Origin: Ailurus styani
Taxonomy: Eukaryota; Chordata; Mammalia; Carnivora; Ailuridae
NCBI GenBank assembly: GCA_002007465.1
Contig: LNAC01000008.1
Location: 6,169,878 to 6,233,877, forward strand
Direction of reading: 5' to 3'
Length of the DNA: 64,000 nt
Shown: positions 1 through 10,139 of the stretch, one piece after another
Layout: every line of letters starts with the position of its first letter
Numbering within the stretch: the stretch's first letter is position 1
Notes under the pieces: generated by a model
What the model saw: only the letters and a program-made list of their open reading frames with translations
Databases searched by the model: none
What the model was told of the DNA's origin: nothing
Translations under genes and position numbers: made by a program

Positions 1-489
1 GTCTCCCTGGTTTTCTCTAGTCAACCACAGAAGCACATCATCTCCCTGTCCCATAGTTTTAAAAAAGGAAGTAAGGGGTCTTCATTTGGACCCATTTAAG
101 CCCTCTGTCTGGAAACTCCTTGGGAGTCTTTGGAGGACAAAGTCACAGGCAGGTACAGATAATGAAAGATGAATAATAATTGCCAACTTCTGCACCCTGA
201 GCCATCTGGCAGCCTTCCAAACTGCAGCCTTCTCCTGAACCCCCCCTGGGCCCCCAAGGCAGACATAAAAATTTAGAGTGATCCCAATACCAAATAGACT
301 AAGCCAAGAGAATGGATAAAGTGTTCGTTTTTGGTTTTGTTTTTTTGAGGGGAGAGGGGGCAGAAGAAGCAAATCAGGGGCCTGAACATTGAATCTGTGT
401 TTGCACATACACAGACATGCATACAATTCTATTTTGAATTTATGGAACATTAATCGAAGTGATCTCTGGGGATAGATTGATGTCAGTTT

Positions 490-605
490 TTTTATTGAGG
501 TATAATTAACATACAGTGTGATATTAGTTTCATGTGTACAGTATAGTGATTCAACAATTCTGTACATGACTCAGTGCTTATCATGATAAGTGTACTCTTG
601 ACCCC
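490..605 (-). repeat. L1 3'-end fragment
   Basis: The stretch TTATTGAGGTATAATTAACA followed by ACAGTGTGATATTAGTTTC is the reverse complement of the extreme 3' end of mammalian L1M/L1P-type elements. It is truncated and old. Confidence 0.7.
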
Positions 606-824
606 CTAGAGTGATGTCAGATTACAATGTAAGTTTCTTTGGGATTTTACAACTGTTTTAATTGATGGAACGTATTTGATAAACTTATAGAAGTTCCTAT
701 CCTTTGTCTGGTTATACACTAAGAGCCTTTGAATATGAAAGGAAGGAGAAGACAATTTCTTCTTGAACATAAACCAGATATTCCTTTTCTGGAACTCACT
801 GGAAAATAGGGCACAGGTGGAGGG

Positions 825-1290
825 CGTTCTTTTTTAAAAATTAATCTATTGAGATACACTTCGTGCTGTAAAAATCTGCCCGTTCCAAGTGTGGGATTTA
901 GTGGTCTCTAGCACATTCACAGAGCCCCACACCCTCCAGCCCAGTCCAATTCTAGAACACTCTAGAACGCCCCAGAAAGTACCCCTGCGCCTTTCCCCGC
1001 TCCTCTAGAGCTGCCAACCACCAGTCTGCTTTCCGTCTCTGTAGATTTGCCTGTTCTGGACGTTTCACAGAAATGGAATCACATGGCCTTTTGCGACTGG
1101 TTTCTTTCACTGAGCATCACGTTCTCAGGGTTCACCCACATTGTAGAGGGTGTCAGGGCTTCGCTCCCTTGTATTCCTGGATCCCGTCTCCTTGTGTGGA
1201 AGCAGCACTGACGTCTGCTGTATTTGAAGTCTGTGTAGCTTGTGCAGACAGCTGCCTTCCCTCTCCCTTGCGTCACTGTGACGCGCATGT
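825..1290 (-). repeat. Ancient L1 3'-UTR fragment
   Basis: Diagnostic words include ATTTGCCTGTTCTGGACGTT, TGGAATCACATGGCCTTTTG and TGGTTTCTTTCACTGAGCAT, in the order expected for an L1MC/L1MB-type 3' UTR in reverse. The same segment recurs at 61,560 and 39,655. Divergence is high, including CpG decay. Confidence 0.8.
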
Positions 1291-1382
1291 GCGCATTTCA
1301 GGAGAAGCCGGTGGACCCAGAAAGGACCTTTGACGGAGCAGGGCAGCCCTGTGGCTGATGCCGTCTTTCTTTCTCTCCCCAG

Positions 1383-1567
1383 GCGGGAACCCCGAGGCCT
1401 GGGCTAAGGATTTGAGGCTGGAGGACTTTGAGCTGCTGTGCCTCGATGGCACCCGGAAGCCGGTGACGGAGGCTCAGAGCTGCCACCTGGCCATGGCTCC
1501 GAACCACGCTGTGGTATCTCGGGGAGAGAAGGCAACACACTTGAAGAAGGTGCTGCTCGAGCAACAG
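1383..1567 (+). CDS. LTF: Lactotransferrin, antepenultimate coding exon (C-lobe)
   Basis: This is an internal coding exon of 185 bases. It is bounded by a polypyrimidine tract ending in CAG before 1383 and a GT donor (GTGTGG) at 1568. The exon opens with the last two bases of a split codon and then reads [18 protein letters not shown], continuing to the lactoferrin/transferrin C-lobe segment [15 protein letters not shown] and ending KKVLLEQQ in phase 0. Lactoferrin is a secreted two-lobed iron-binding glycoprotein of milk, mucosal fluids and neutrophil granules. The His of APNHAVV corresponds to the family's C-lobe iron-ligand histidine and is present here. The match to the end of mammalian LTF is residue by residue with no indel. 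The gene's 5' part lies left of the window. Transferrin itself is less likely because the residues and the locus both fit LTF. Confidence 0.96.
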
Positions 1568-2490
1568 GTGTGGATTGCCGGGGGCCCCCCGCCATCTCCC
1601 AACGGCACGGGCTGCTGCGCGGCGGCCAGGGTCCATCTTTCCCGTCCCTCTGCTTGAAGCTGGTGCTGCCCGTGTTTGCTTCACGCCGAGGAGCGGCCCA
1701 GAGTCTCAGGGATGAGGACAAGAGAGGTGTCTGCACGCGTAATCTCTAGAAGCAACACACCCAGAACTTCTGTAGATTGAAGGCTCTCTCTGGGAGGTGG
1801 TTTGAAGGAAACGGTGCAATTTCCTTAAAGTCTGTGACTCTCTTTTAGAGCTTCTAGTTTTTGTAGTAGACCCCTTCGTGTCCAGGTGTGATTTAAAGAT
1901 GGTGGCCCTAGATTGGTAATAATGGGTACAGTACCTCACCGTGGCACGCTCACTGGTGCTGGTCACAGGCGTTCATTGCCGAGGTGTGTTGCTCTCACCC
2001 CGTGGACGAGGCTGAGTAATCCACCCGCCCAAGGCAATGACCTGATCAAGGGCAGAGATGATTCCATGCAGACTGCCTGTCTCTGAGAGCTGGCCTCTCA
2101 AATTGCTGTAGGAGATCAGCTTTTGGAGGCGGTGGGGGTGGGGGGTTGGATCTCAGAAGTCCTCAGCTGTCACCTAGCCACCCAGAGGTTCTGCAGGAAG
2201 AGGCCACAGATGGACAAGGAGGGAAAGATGGTGGGAGGTGAGATCAGAAGTAGTGAGGGGACCTGTCCCTACCCAGTGGGTCTGCCCCCCGCCGGGGCAT
2301 GGGCCACAGGAGGACACGGGGCAGGGGAGGGCTCAGCCAAGCAGTGGAAGGCCTCCAGAACTCAGCTCTTTTTGTTCCGTGGGCTTCCCAGGGTTGAGCC
2401 CGGATGGAAGAGATGTCCTTGCCCTCTCCTATTCCCTACATTCTCCTGTTTCCCTCAGCCACTCGCTTACTGTCTGCCCTATTACTACAG
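1568..2490. other. LTF: LTF intron
   Basis: This intron has a GT donor at 1568 and an AG acceptor at 2489-2490. No clear repeat or extra exon is visible. The middle part is G-rich. Confidence 0.75.
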
Positions 2491-2680
2491 AACCAGTTTG
2501 GAAGAAATGGAGATAAGTGCCCGAGAGACTTTTGCTTGTTCGTGTCTGATACCAAAAACCTTCTGTTCAACGACAACACAGAGTGCCTGGCCAACCTCCA
2601 GGGCAAAGACACGTATGAAGAATATTTGGGGTCATCGTACGTCACGGCCGTTGCTAATCTGAGACAGTGCTCAAGCACCC
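2491..2680 (+). CDS. LTF: Lactotransferrin, penultimate coding exon (C-lobe)
   Basis: This 190-base exon follows an acceptor ending CTACAG and precedes a consensus GTAAGT donor. It reads [20 protein letters not shown], then a segment containing [14 protein letters not shown] and [11 protein letters not shown], and ends at CSST plus one base of the next codon. The [14 protein letters not shown] block is a hallmark of the lactoferrin/transferrin C-lobe, and its cysteines belong to the conserved C-terminal disulfides. Joining to the previous exon is phase 0 and to the next exon phase 1, so the frame stays open across all three exons. Nothing is broken. Confidence 0.96.
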
Positions 2681-4019
2681 GTAAGTGCAACGCCCAGGGA
2701 AGCCAGCACGCGGGAAGGGTGGCGAGGTTGCTGGGCTGGGCGTCATCTAGGAATGAAGATGGGAGTAAAAAAATTAAGGCAATCTGCTATCCCACTGCCT
2801 CGGGAAGTTACAGTGTCACTGATGAGATGAAAGACTTAGAGAAAAATCAGGCAGTAGTAATACTAAATTTAGTAATATGCTAAATTTTTATAATGCTGAT
2901 TGTGCCCATCGTGGGTTTTAGAAACTGATGATCCATTTTATCCAGTAGAATGAAGCACGTGTGTATACGTATGTATTCAGAAATGACAAATTCTAGTCTC
3001 TAGACAGTTACCATACATACCAGCCATGGAAAATACAAAGTCTCAGAAAGCATCTTAGCCAGGAAAATGTATCGACAAATAATTTGCTCCTTTAAAAATA
3101 TTTATAAGATACTGCAGAGCATCATAAGGCTCCAGGCGGTGATTCTAACATTGCAATGTGCACTGCCTCGCCCGTGCATGGGGTCGCGCAGAGTCTAGTT
3201 CCTGGGACCTCGTCGGACAGCTGGAGACATCGGGGTGGTGGGGGCCCCGGGATGGGGTGGGGCCGAGAAGCTCTGTATCAGTCTTTCTCAGCTAGGGGCA
3301 TTGTCCCCTTCCCCCGGCCCCCGAGGGGACACTGGGCTGTGCTTGGAGGTATTTTTGATTCTTACAACGTAGAAGAATGCAGCTGATGTCTGTGGGCAGC
3401 AGCCACAGATGCTGCTGAACAAAGCAGAGAGCAGCCCGGCCAACCAAGAGTTCCCCGGGCCCCAATGTCAATATCGCCGCCACTCTTTACCTGCCGGCAT
3501 CTCGGGGAATTGTGATCAGGTGGTCTGAGGACTCTGCTCTGAGAAAGAGGCGGCAGGGCTATTCCTGTGAACAGCCAGCTCAGGGCTGCCCAGAATGCAA
3601 GGGGCAGGGCCCGTGCGTCCCCTCTGGACCCTGGCACTGAGCACAGTGTCGCACACAAAGCAGGTACTCAGTGAGTACTTGTCAATGCCCAAGTGCATGA
3701 GCAGGTGAACGCCGCTGCAGACGGATCTGCATGAAGACGGGGCTGCTGAACTTGAGTATGACAGTTGACTCAGTTAAAGCCAAAAGGGGGTGGGGTCTAT
3801 GTCGCTCAGGCCAGGCCAGGAAGTCACCTCGGTCAGTGAGGGCCAGAGCCGCAGGGCCGCCGTCAGGAGGAGCTCAGGGGGGCAAGGCGAGCAAGCATGG
3901 GCTGCAGGTTGGTGGGAGAAGGCAGGGGAAGGTCTGTGTTTCGGTACTCTCCTTGACTGATGTCTTGGTTCAAAAAAAGAAATTGGTTTCTAACTCTTCT
4001 GCTTTGGTGTGTCCCACAG
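2681..4019. other. LTF: LTF last intron
   Basis: The donor is GTAAGT and the acceptor CCCACAG. It contains a MER20-type DNA transposon at about 3275-3490 and a short MIR-like tail near 3635-3690 (AGGTACTCAGTGAGTA). The rest appears unique. Confidence 0.75.
3275..3490 (+). mobile_element. MER20-like hAT-Charlie DNA transposon
   Basis: The order TCAGTCTTTCTCAGCTAGGG, GGGGACACTGGGCTG, TGGAGGTATTTTTGATTCTT, GATGCTGCTGAACAAAGCAG and GGGCCCCAATGTCAATA follows the MER20 consensus from its left end almost to its right end. It is non-autonomous and has no coding capacity. Confidence 0.75.
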
Positions 4020-4054
4020 CGCTTCTGGAAGCCTGCGCCTTCCTGAATAGATAA
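4020..4054 (+). CDS. LTF: Lactotransferrin, terminal coding segment
   Basis: The acceptor GTCCCACAG precedes a single C that completes a split proline codon. The exon then reads LLEACAFLNR followed by TAA at 4052-4054. This matches the conserved LTF C-terminus (PLLEAC-FL plus two basic or polar residues), where the cysteine closes the last C-lobe disulfide. It is only 35 coding bases, so it is easily missed by frame-based gene finding. The remainder of the exon is 3' UTR. Confidence 0.95.
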
Positions 4055-4217
4055 AGCCCTCCAGAAGACGGCCTGGCCTCCCTTCCTGAGGCGCCTCAGC
4101 CCCTCGCTGCTCCCGGCCCTTCCGGGGGTGCTGGGCCTTCTCCCTCCCCGGCCGGTCACCTGCTTTCCCAGCTCCTTGCTGTCCTCCTCGCAATAAATAA
4201 AATGAGAAAGGCCGTTG
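4055..4217 (+). other. LTF: LTF 3' UTR with overlapping poly(A) signals
   Basis: About 160 bases of GC-rich 3' UTR follow the LTF stop. Two overlapping AATAAA hexamers lie at 4192-4197 and 4196-4201, followed by a GT-rich stretch (GGCCGTTGGTTTTC), the expected layout for cleavage near 4215-4220. The cleavage point is inferred. Confidence 0.8.
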
Positions 4218-7200
4218 GTTTTCATTCCTTGAAAAGTGTCATTCATCTTTTCTAGATTTTATGCTGAAACCATGGGTTTGATCGAGTGCCGGCCCAGTTG
4301 GACCGTTCCTTCTGCATTTTCCAGGTCCAGCGCCTCCTCTGCCCTGCAGGTTCTGGAAGCAAAGGACAGGTGCAGCAGCTGGTTTCCCCAAGGGCATCGG
4401 CTGGTTGTTCACATGGTTGTTTGTGTGTGTGCTTGTGTACGTGTGTGTTTCTGGGGCAAGGGGAGGGAATAGGGAATAGGAATCAAGGCATTGGTGAAAG
4501 AAACGGTATCACAAAGATTTTTGAGTATTTGGTATTTTAAATAAATTGCATCAGGTACAGTGAATGTATAAATAATACAGGCGTCACAGGGAGAGGTGAC
4601 AGCCTTCTGTCCCTTCATCTTCTGACTGGCCTTACTGTCCCCCACACCTCGGGCTAACCTCCATTCACTCGGTTTTCTCCCCGACTTTCCTTGGCCCGGC
4701 TCTGGAGAGCAGGGTCCAGACGGGCTGCCCTCTCTTCCTTCAGCAAGCAGAGTGGGCTGGTCGGGCCACTCTCTCATTCTCTCTGCACCTCACTGTGATT
4801 GGGGTCTAAGCTGTTCTCTCTCCCGCGTGGTTCTGGAAAAGGACGCCATGCCCTCCCAAACTGCAAAGCTTCTCAGGGTTTCTAGATCTCCTTCCCTGAG
4901 CCTGTGGCTCCTCCGGACCCCATGGCCCATGCGGTCCTTCTTGGACCCCGTTCCTTCAGCTTCTGTTCATCCTCCTCTCTGGCCTTCCTTCCTCTGCCTT
5001 GTGGAGGACCCATGCTTTGTCCTTTAAGTGTGTCCCTTGTGGCTTTCTTCTCCAGGGCTTTGCTTCTGACCCATGAGAGAACCAAATGATGGGGTCTCAG
5101 CTGCTAATGCAGACTTTCTTCCAGAAACAGGGGCTCAGTGGTGGCCAGGTACCAGCTCTTTCAGATTGCTACCTCTTCCCTGCGAAGGGAACATTTTCTA
5201 GATTTCCATTTTTCCATTGGCTCATTGGACCCAACGGATAAACCCATGCCAACCAGGTGAAGACAAGGCAGATGCCAGACAAGGGTGGCCAACGTTGACC
5301 ACCACCAGTGGGTAGGTAGCTTTGCTGCAGCCTACACCAAGCTCTGAACTCTGCCAGGGAAGGATAAGTGTTAGGATCCCCTAAGCTTAAGATGAAAACT
5401 CACTTTTTGCTACTATGAATTATGGCCCAGATATGCTGTCCATCCTCACTAGCTTGAGAAGGATTATTCAGGGAGTGACATTTGATGCTGTTGCCATATT
5501 AATTACAATACCAGCCCTGCAAAGCATAACATTTGGACAGTATGAACCTTCTCGAATAAATAAGATACAGAGGAGAAATTAAAGCTCCACCAGTGAAAAA
5601 CTCTTTCTGGCCACCAGCTCATGCTAAGTTCTATCAAAATCCTAGCAGCTTACACAACAAACGCTTGTTTCTGTCTTACACCTGTGTCTTTCTGCCAGTG
5701 ACTCTTCTGCTCATGTCTTTGTTCTGAGACCTGGGCGGAAGGAGAGGTGGGGGTGCCTCACCATAATTTCTAGAGCTTCTGTTGGACAACAGCCTGGTCA
5801 TCAGCCATCAGTTCATTGCCTAAAGCCAGTTGGGTGGTCACGACATCAATGAGTTGGGCGTATGATGTCCGCAGGGAGAGGCCCAGTGCGACGGAGCAGT
5901 GAATATCTTGGCAATAGGACTCTATTTCACTTCTAGGCCTGAGGCCAGTACCTTCATTTATTTCAACCCCAAGTCTCCATCTCTTTTCTGAAATTTAGTG
6001 TTATCAACAGAGCGCACAGGAATATCTGTACATCAGGTTCATAGTCATGAAATGTAGAGAAGGTAAGCAAATCATTCTGCTGTGGTTGTGGGTGTGAGAA
6101 CCCACTGGTTTCTTCCAACCAAGGTGATAGTCCTGCCGGGCTGTGAACACCATGGCCCGAAGCAGGCGTTTGAGCCAGAACAAAATAAATGGTCTGAATT
6201 TTAGGATGGAAGCAGAGGGTATGTGAGAAAATCATTTTAGGTGGCCACTGGGGTTGAGAAAAGTGAGCCCTTTACCCTGAGAGTGAGAGTTTGGGGCCAA
6301 ATCCATCAAGCTGCCTTGCTCTCTAGATGAATAGGGGAACTTAGAGTTGATCGTAGGTGAGAGAAGGTGTGGAGATGGTGTAAGATCCGCTTGGAGAGAA
6401 CGCACAGGTGGGCGTCAGGAACACAGCCACTCAGGTTCTAAAGAAAAATGTCATGATGCAGACAATTCCTGCATCTGCTGGTCAGGATGCTTTATCCCTG
6501 ACACCGAATACCTATCAATGATTGGACCCATCTTGGCCATCACCCCCTCGGACAGGGTCTGCCTCTGGGGAGAGCACATTGGGAGGGGATCGCAGACTCT
6601 GGAAATGAAAGGTGGTGAAGATCGGCAATGAGGGAGCAGAAGGATGTGGATGACAGGTTTTCAGAAGAGAGCGAAGCTCCAGGAACCCGTGGAAATTCTG
6701 AGCGGGACCCTGAGCCCTCTGCAGTGCAGGACACGGGTACCACGGCGTGCTCTCTGAGTTCTAAAGGGGAATGTCACTGCAGAAAGAGGATGCGGAGAAT
6801 CTGGGCAGGGACGGAAGGAGGAAGAGAAGAAATAGCTCTACATGTCCTTCGCTTCAGCTCGGCTGGGATGGCGGTGAAAGCTTCCAGTCACGAGAAGGAA
6901 GCAATGTGTGGACTTCGTCTTAGCCAAGAGCAACATCCCTTCTTCTGCGTGTCTCAGATCTTCAGGGACACACACACCCGAAATTGCACCCGCGGTAAAC
7001 CATCTTTGAGCTTCACACTCACGAATTCTCGCAGAAGTGGGAAATCTGCCTGTTACAGACCCGTAACTGCCCAGACACTCCGTTCTCTTCCTACTCGGGG
7101 TGCATCCCACGGAGTGCAAGCCCTGGGCTGCCATGTGACCTTGGGTCCCCATTTTCTTTTCACACTGAATGGAGGGTGGCCTCAATCTGGTGTCCCTGCT

Positions 7201-8270
7201 TTCACTTCCTCCAACCCCTGGCTCCTCACAGGCTTCAAGGGAAAGCCCGGAGCCTGGCATTCTGCATGGTGTCGACCCTGTGTCTGTTTCTCTGGCCTCT
7301 CTACCCTCTGCTCAGGCCTCTCCAGCCCTGCTCTGGCTTGCAGCTGTCTCTGCCTGGCTTCTTGAATTCCCTCTGCCCCCGAGCTTCCGGAGGGAGACAA
7401 CCCTCTTTCCTGTTTGTCCCGGCAGCAGAAGGATTCCTGTGCCCACACAGGGGACAGGGGACAGGACAATGGGACGGGGAAAGTACATGGGAGTATTTCA
7501 TGGTGCCTGGCCAGGGAGCAGTCAGAGGACAGCCCTGCCACCCTGTACAAAGGCCAAGGATGGTACCCCTTTTCCAGGGTATGTACAGCCCCTGCCTGAG
7601 AACATGGCCTGCTCAACAACGTAGGCTGGATTTCAGGTCCGGTGTGTCCCTCATTAGGGTGCGTAGGCAGGACCCCACCTGCACAACCGCCCAGGTGCCA
7701 CAGAAACAGAAGACGGAGCAGGTGCAGGATTCCAATTCACTCATGTCTGAGCTCAGATACCCTCCAGGGAGACCATTGCTGAATCTCGTAATATCGATCA
7801 TGCTCCCTTGCCCTGTGATAGCATCGTCTCCCCTCCTCCAGGCCACATCTTTAGGACTGGTTTGGGTACCTCTCCCTACCAACCTTATACCTGCCTACCT
7901 GTGATTCTGAGCACTGTGGGTGTAGCAACGATAGACACTGGTGTGTGTGCGTATGATTGAGAAAATGAGCAAATACACTGATGCTTTTGGGGACCTAGAG
8001 AAACCATGAAAGAAAAGAAGAGGACAGAAATACGGAATGGAGGAAGCAAGGTGGAACCTCTGGGTTGGGCTGGAATGGGTGGTATCAGAACCAACTCATA
8101 ATTGGAATACAATTTCTTTCATGTGATACAGGCCCACTAATGAAAAGAATGGAAGTTAGGGGTGTAACTTCTATTTAATTGAGGTTCGAAACTGGTATTC
8201 CCCACTATTGAGGTTAATTGCAAAATTTCACCCCTTAAAGCTGATCCATGGAGAAATTTTACGTCATTCG
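4218..8270. other. Intergenic, LTF to CCRL2; no gene recognised
   Basis: This is the tail-to-tail spacer next to LTF. Open frames of up to 245 codons occur at 6.6-7.9 kb on both strands, but they overlap each other, lack similarity to any family I know and have no splice or promoter context. An ancient-repeat origin for 5.38-5.80 kb is possible but unproven. Confidence 0.5.
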
Positions 8271-8274
8271 TCTT

Positions 8275-8500
8275 TGAAAGGTTCAGTCAGTTAAACGTCT
8301 GCCTTCAGCTCAGGTCATGATCTCGGGGTCCTTGGTTCGAGCCCCGCATCGGGCTCCCTGTACGGCAGGAAGCCTGCTTCTTCCTCCTCCACTTCCCCTG
8401 CTTGTGTTCCCTCTCTCGCTGTCTCTCTGTCAAGTAAATGAATACAATATTTTTTAAATAAATAAAATAAATAAAACACAAATAAATAATAAAACACAAG
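8275..8500 (+). mobile_element. Carnivore SINE, 5'-truncated
   Basis: It begins inside the tRNA-derived head (GTTCAGTCAGTTAAACGTCT), continues with GCTCAGGTCATGATC and the CT-rich body, and ends in an A/T-rich AATAAA-type tail. The normal start GGCGCCTGGGTGGC is missing. Confidence 0.85.
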
Positions 8501-8742
8501 GTGCTGCCAAACACTCATACCAGCCTGCAAACATAAGATATTACTCATGCAGATTTATCACTTGGAAGATGTTTATAGAATTCTATTGATTCTTCCCTTG
8601 ATGTTTACCTTCTAGCCTGGCATAGAAGATTGCAGAGCACCCACTACTGAAGGTAAAATGAAAGCTCTCCAGTTGCACAAACTGATTTTAAAATACGGAA
8701 ATCTTTTGTCCTTGCACAGAGGTCTGAAAATCACGGCTAGAA

Positions 8743-8945
8743 AACTTTTTTTTTTTATTTAAGATTTATTTATTTATGGGGAAGGGGGGAGAAAGAGGGA
8801 GAGAGAGAGAGAGAACAGAAGCAGGAGGGGCAGGAGGAGAGGAGAGAGGGAATCTCAAGCAGACTCGATCTCATGACCCTGAGATCAGGACCTGAGCTGA
8901 AACCAAGAGTCAGGTGCTCAACCGACTGCACCACCCAGGGGTCCC
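8743..8945 (-). mobile_element. Carnivore SINE
   Basis: Read on the minus strand it runs from a head containing GGGTGGTGCAGTCGGTTGAG to an AAATAAATAAATCTTAAAT tail. The internal A/G-rich block has been purified to GA repeats. Confidence 0.88.
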
Positions 8946-9034
8946 CAGAAAATATGTTTGATACAAGTTTGTATGAGAACAGAGATCGCATTTCTGCAAC
9001 TTAACATAAGAAAAAAACCTATTATCCAGCTAGG

Positions 9035-9165
9035 GCACGTGGGTGGCTCAGTCAGTTAAGCATCTGACTCTTGCTCTTGGCTCAGGTCTTGATCTTGGGG
9101 TTATGAGTTCAGGCCCCACATTGGGCCCTGTGCTGGGCGTGGAGCCTATTTTACTTACTTATATT
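9035..9165 (+). mobile_element. Carnivore SINE, older copy
   Basis: The head GGGCACGTGGGTGGCTCAGT and the B-box-like region GGTTATGAGTTCAGGCCCCA are recognisable. The CT-rich body is short, and the element runs directly into an opposite-strand SINE. Confidence 0.82.
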
Positions 9166-9360
9166 TATTTAAAAATATTGTATTCATTTATTTGACAGAG
9201 AGACAGCGAGAGAGGGAACACAGGCAGGGGAAGTGGGGGAGGAAGAAGCAGGCTTCCTGCCACACAGGGAGCCTGATGCGGGGCTCGAACCAAGGACCCC
9301 GGGATCATGACCTGAGCTGAAGGCAGACGTTTAACTGACTGAACCACCCAAGCACCCGAC
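9166..9360 (-). mobile_element. Carnivore SINE
   Basis: The minus-strand copy has a full head (GGTGCTTGGGTGGTTCAGTC) and a tail next to the plus-strand SINE at 9035-9165, so the two tails abut. The pair forms an imperfect inverted repeat. Confidence 0.88.
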
Positions 9361-9824
9361 ACTATCGGTTTAATGCACGCCGTAAATTCCAATATTTTCT
9401 ACAGAGTACCACCAACCATTGACTTACCCATTTTCACACATTTTGTAAATTTGTCTAAGACTTTTCCTGCTCAACACATATTTTAACCCCCATCCATTAC
9501 AACGCATCTTAGCAGATTCCACTTCAGATTGTACTGAGTGAGTGTTTTCTTAATTCTTTCGAACATATTCTTGCCTGGTGTTATTTTAGCCAAGGAGACC
9601 TAGCAAATTCCACAGAGCAAGTCACTTCTACCTCTTTATCCGTAGTTTCCAGCTAGTCAGTTCTTTCAATTACCTGCAAGAAAATGTGCCTGAACAATTA
9701 CTTCCATATGAATAGGTTGCTTCTAATTTGGAATGTGGTCTGATTGTTTTTAAGGGTACATGTTTATTTTGTGTGTTTCCTTGCCCGATTTTTGGACATT
9801 TGGTGTGCTAGATTGAATGGCACT

Positions 9825-10010
9825 CACATTTAGGTCCCAGCCCTGCCACTTTCTAGCTGTATGAGCCTAGACAAATTTCCGTGCCTCAGTTTCCTCCTTA
9901 GCAAAATGAGACACATTTCACCTACACCCAGGGTCAAGTATTGAGGTGCAAAGGGGCTCAGGTTTGCAAAGAGCCTAGCACAACCCCTGAGACAAGTTCA
10001 GTGCCTGGAA
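9825..10010 (-). repeat. MIR SINE relic
   Basis: The block CCTGCCACTTTCTAGCTGTA, then TGCCTCAGTTTCCTCCTTA and CAAAGAGCCTAGCACA is the reverse complement of the MIR core and 3' region. It lies just downstream of the CCRL2 poly(A) candidate. Confidence 0.75.
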
Positions 10011-10113
10011 AATGCGTGTTCACCTCCCCACTTTTCTTCCCATATCCTGTTTTATATACATATGTGTAAAGAAAAAAAATACACAAAAGAAGGCAATGTT
10101 ACAAAAATCAGTG

Positions 10114-10119
10114 TTTATT
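10114..10119 (-). terminator. CCRL2: Candidate CCRL2 poly(A) signal
   Basis: An AATAAA hexamer on the minus strand starts only about 20 bases after the CCRL2 TAG stop. If used it would give a 3' UTR of roughly 40 bases. Other AATAAA matches lie further downstream, for instance near 9768, so the functional site is uncertain. Confidence 0.45.
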
Positions 10120-10139
10120 CATCCCGCCTTGGACGGAAG

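Larger units (their letters stand above)
1..1382. other. LTF: LTF intron, partial
   Basis: This is the intron upstream of the first LTF exon seen here; its 5' end lies outside the window. No further LTF exon was recognised in it. Bases 490-605 and 825-1290 are L1-type 3' UTR sequence on the minus strand. The rest looks unique. Confidence 0.7.

Noticed and set aside
6628..7904. Open frames of 140-245 codons on both strands
   Set aside because: Mutually overlapping frames without family resemblance. GC-rich intergenic DNA explains them.
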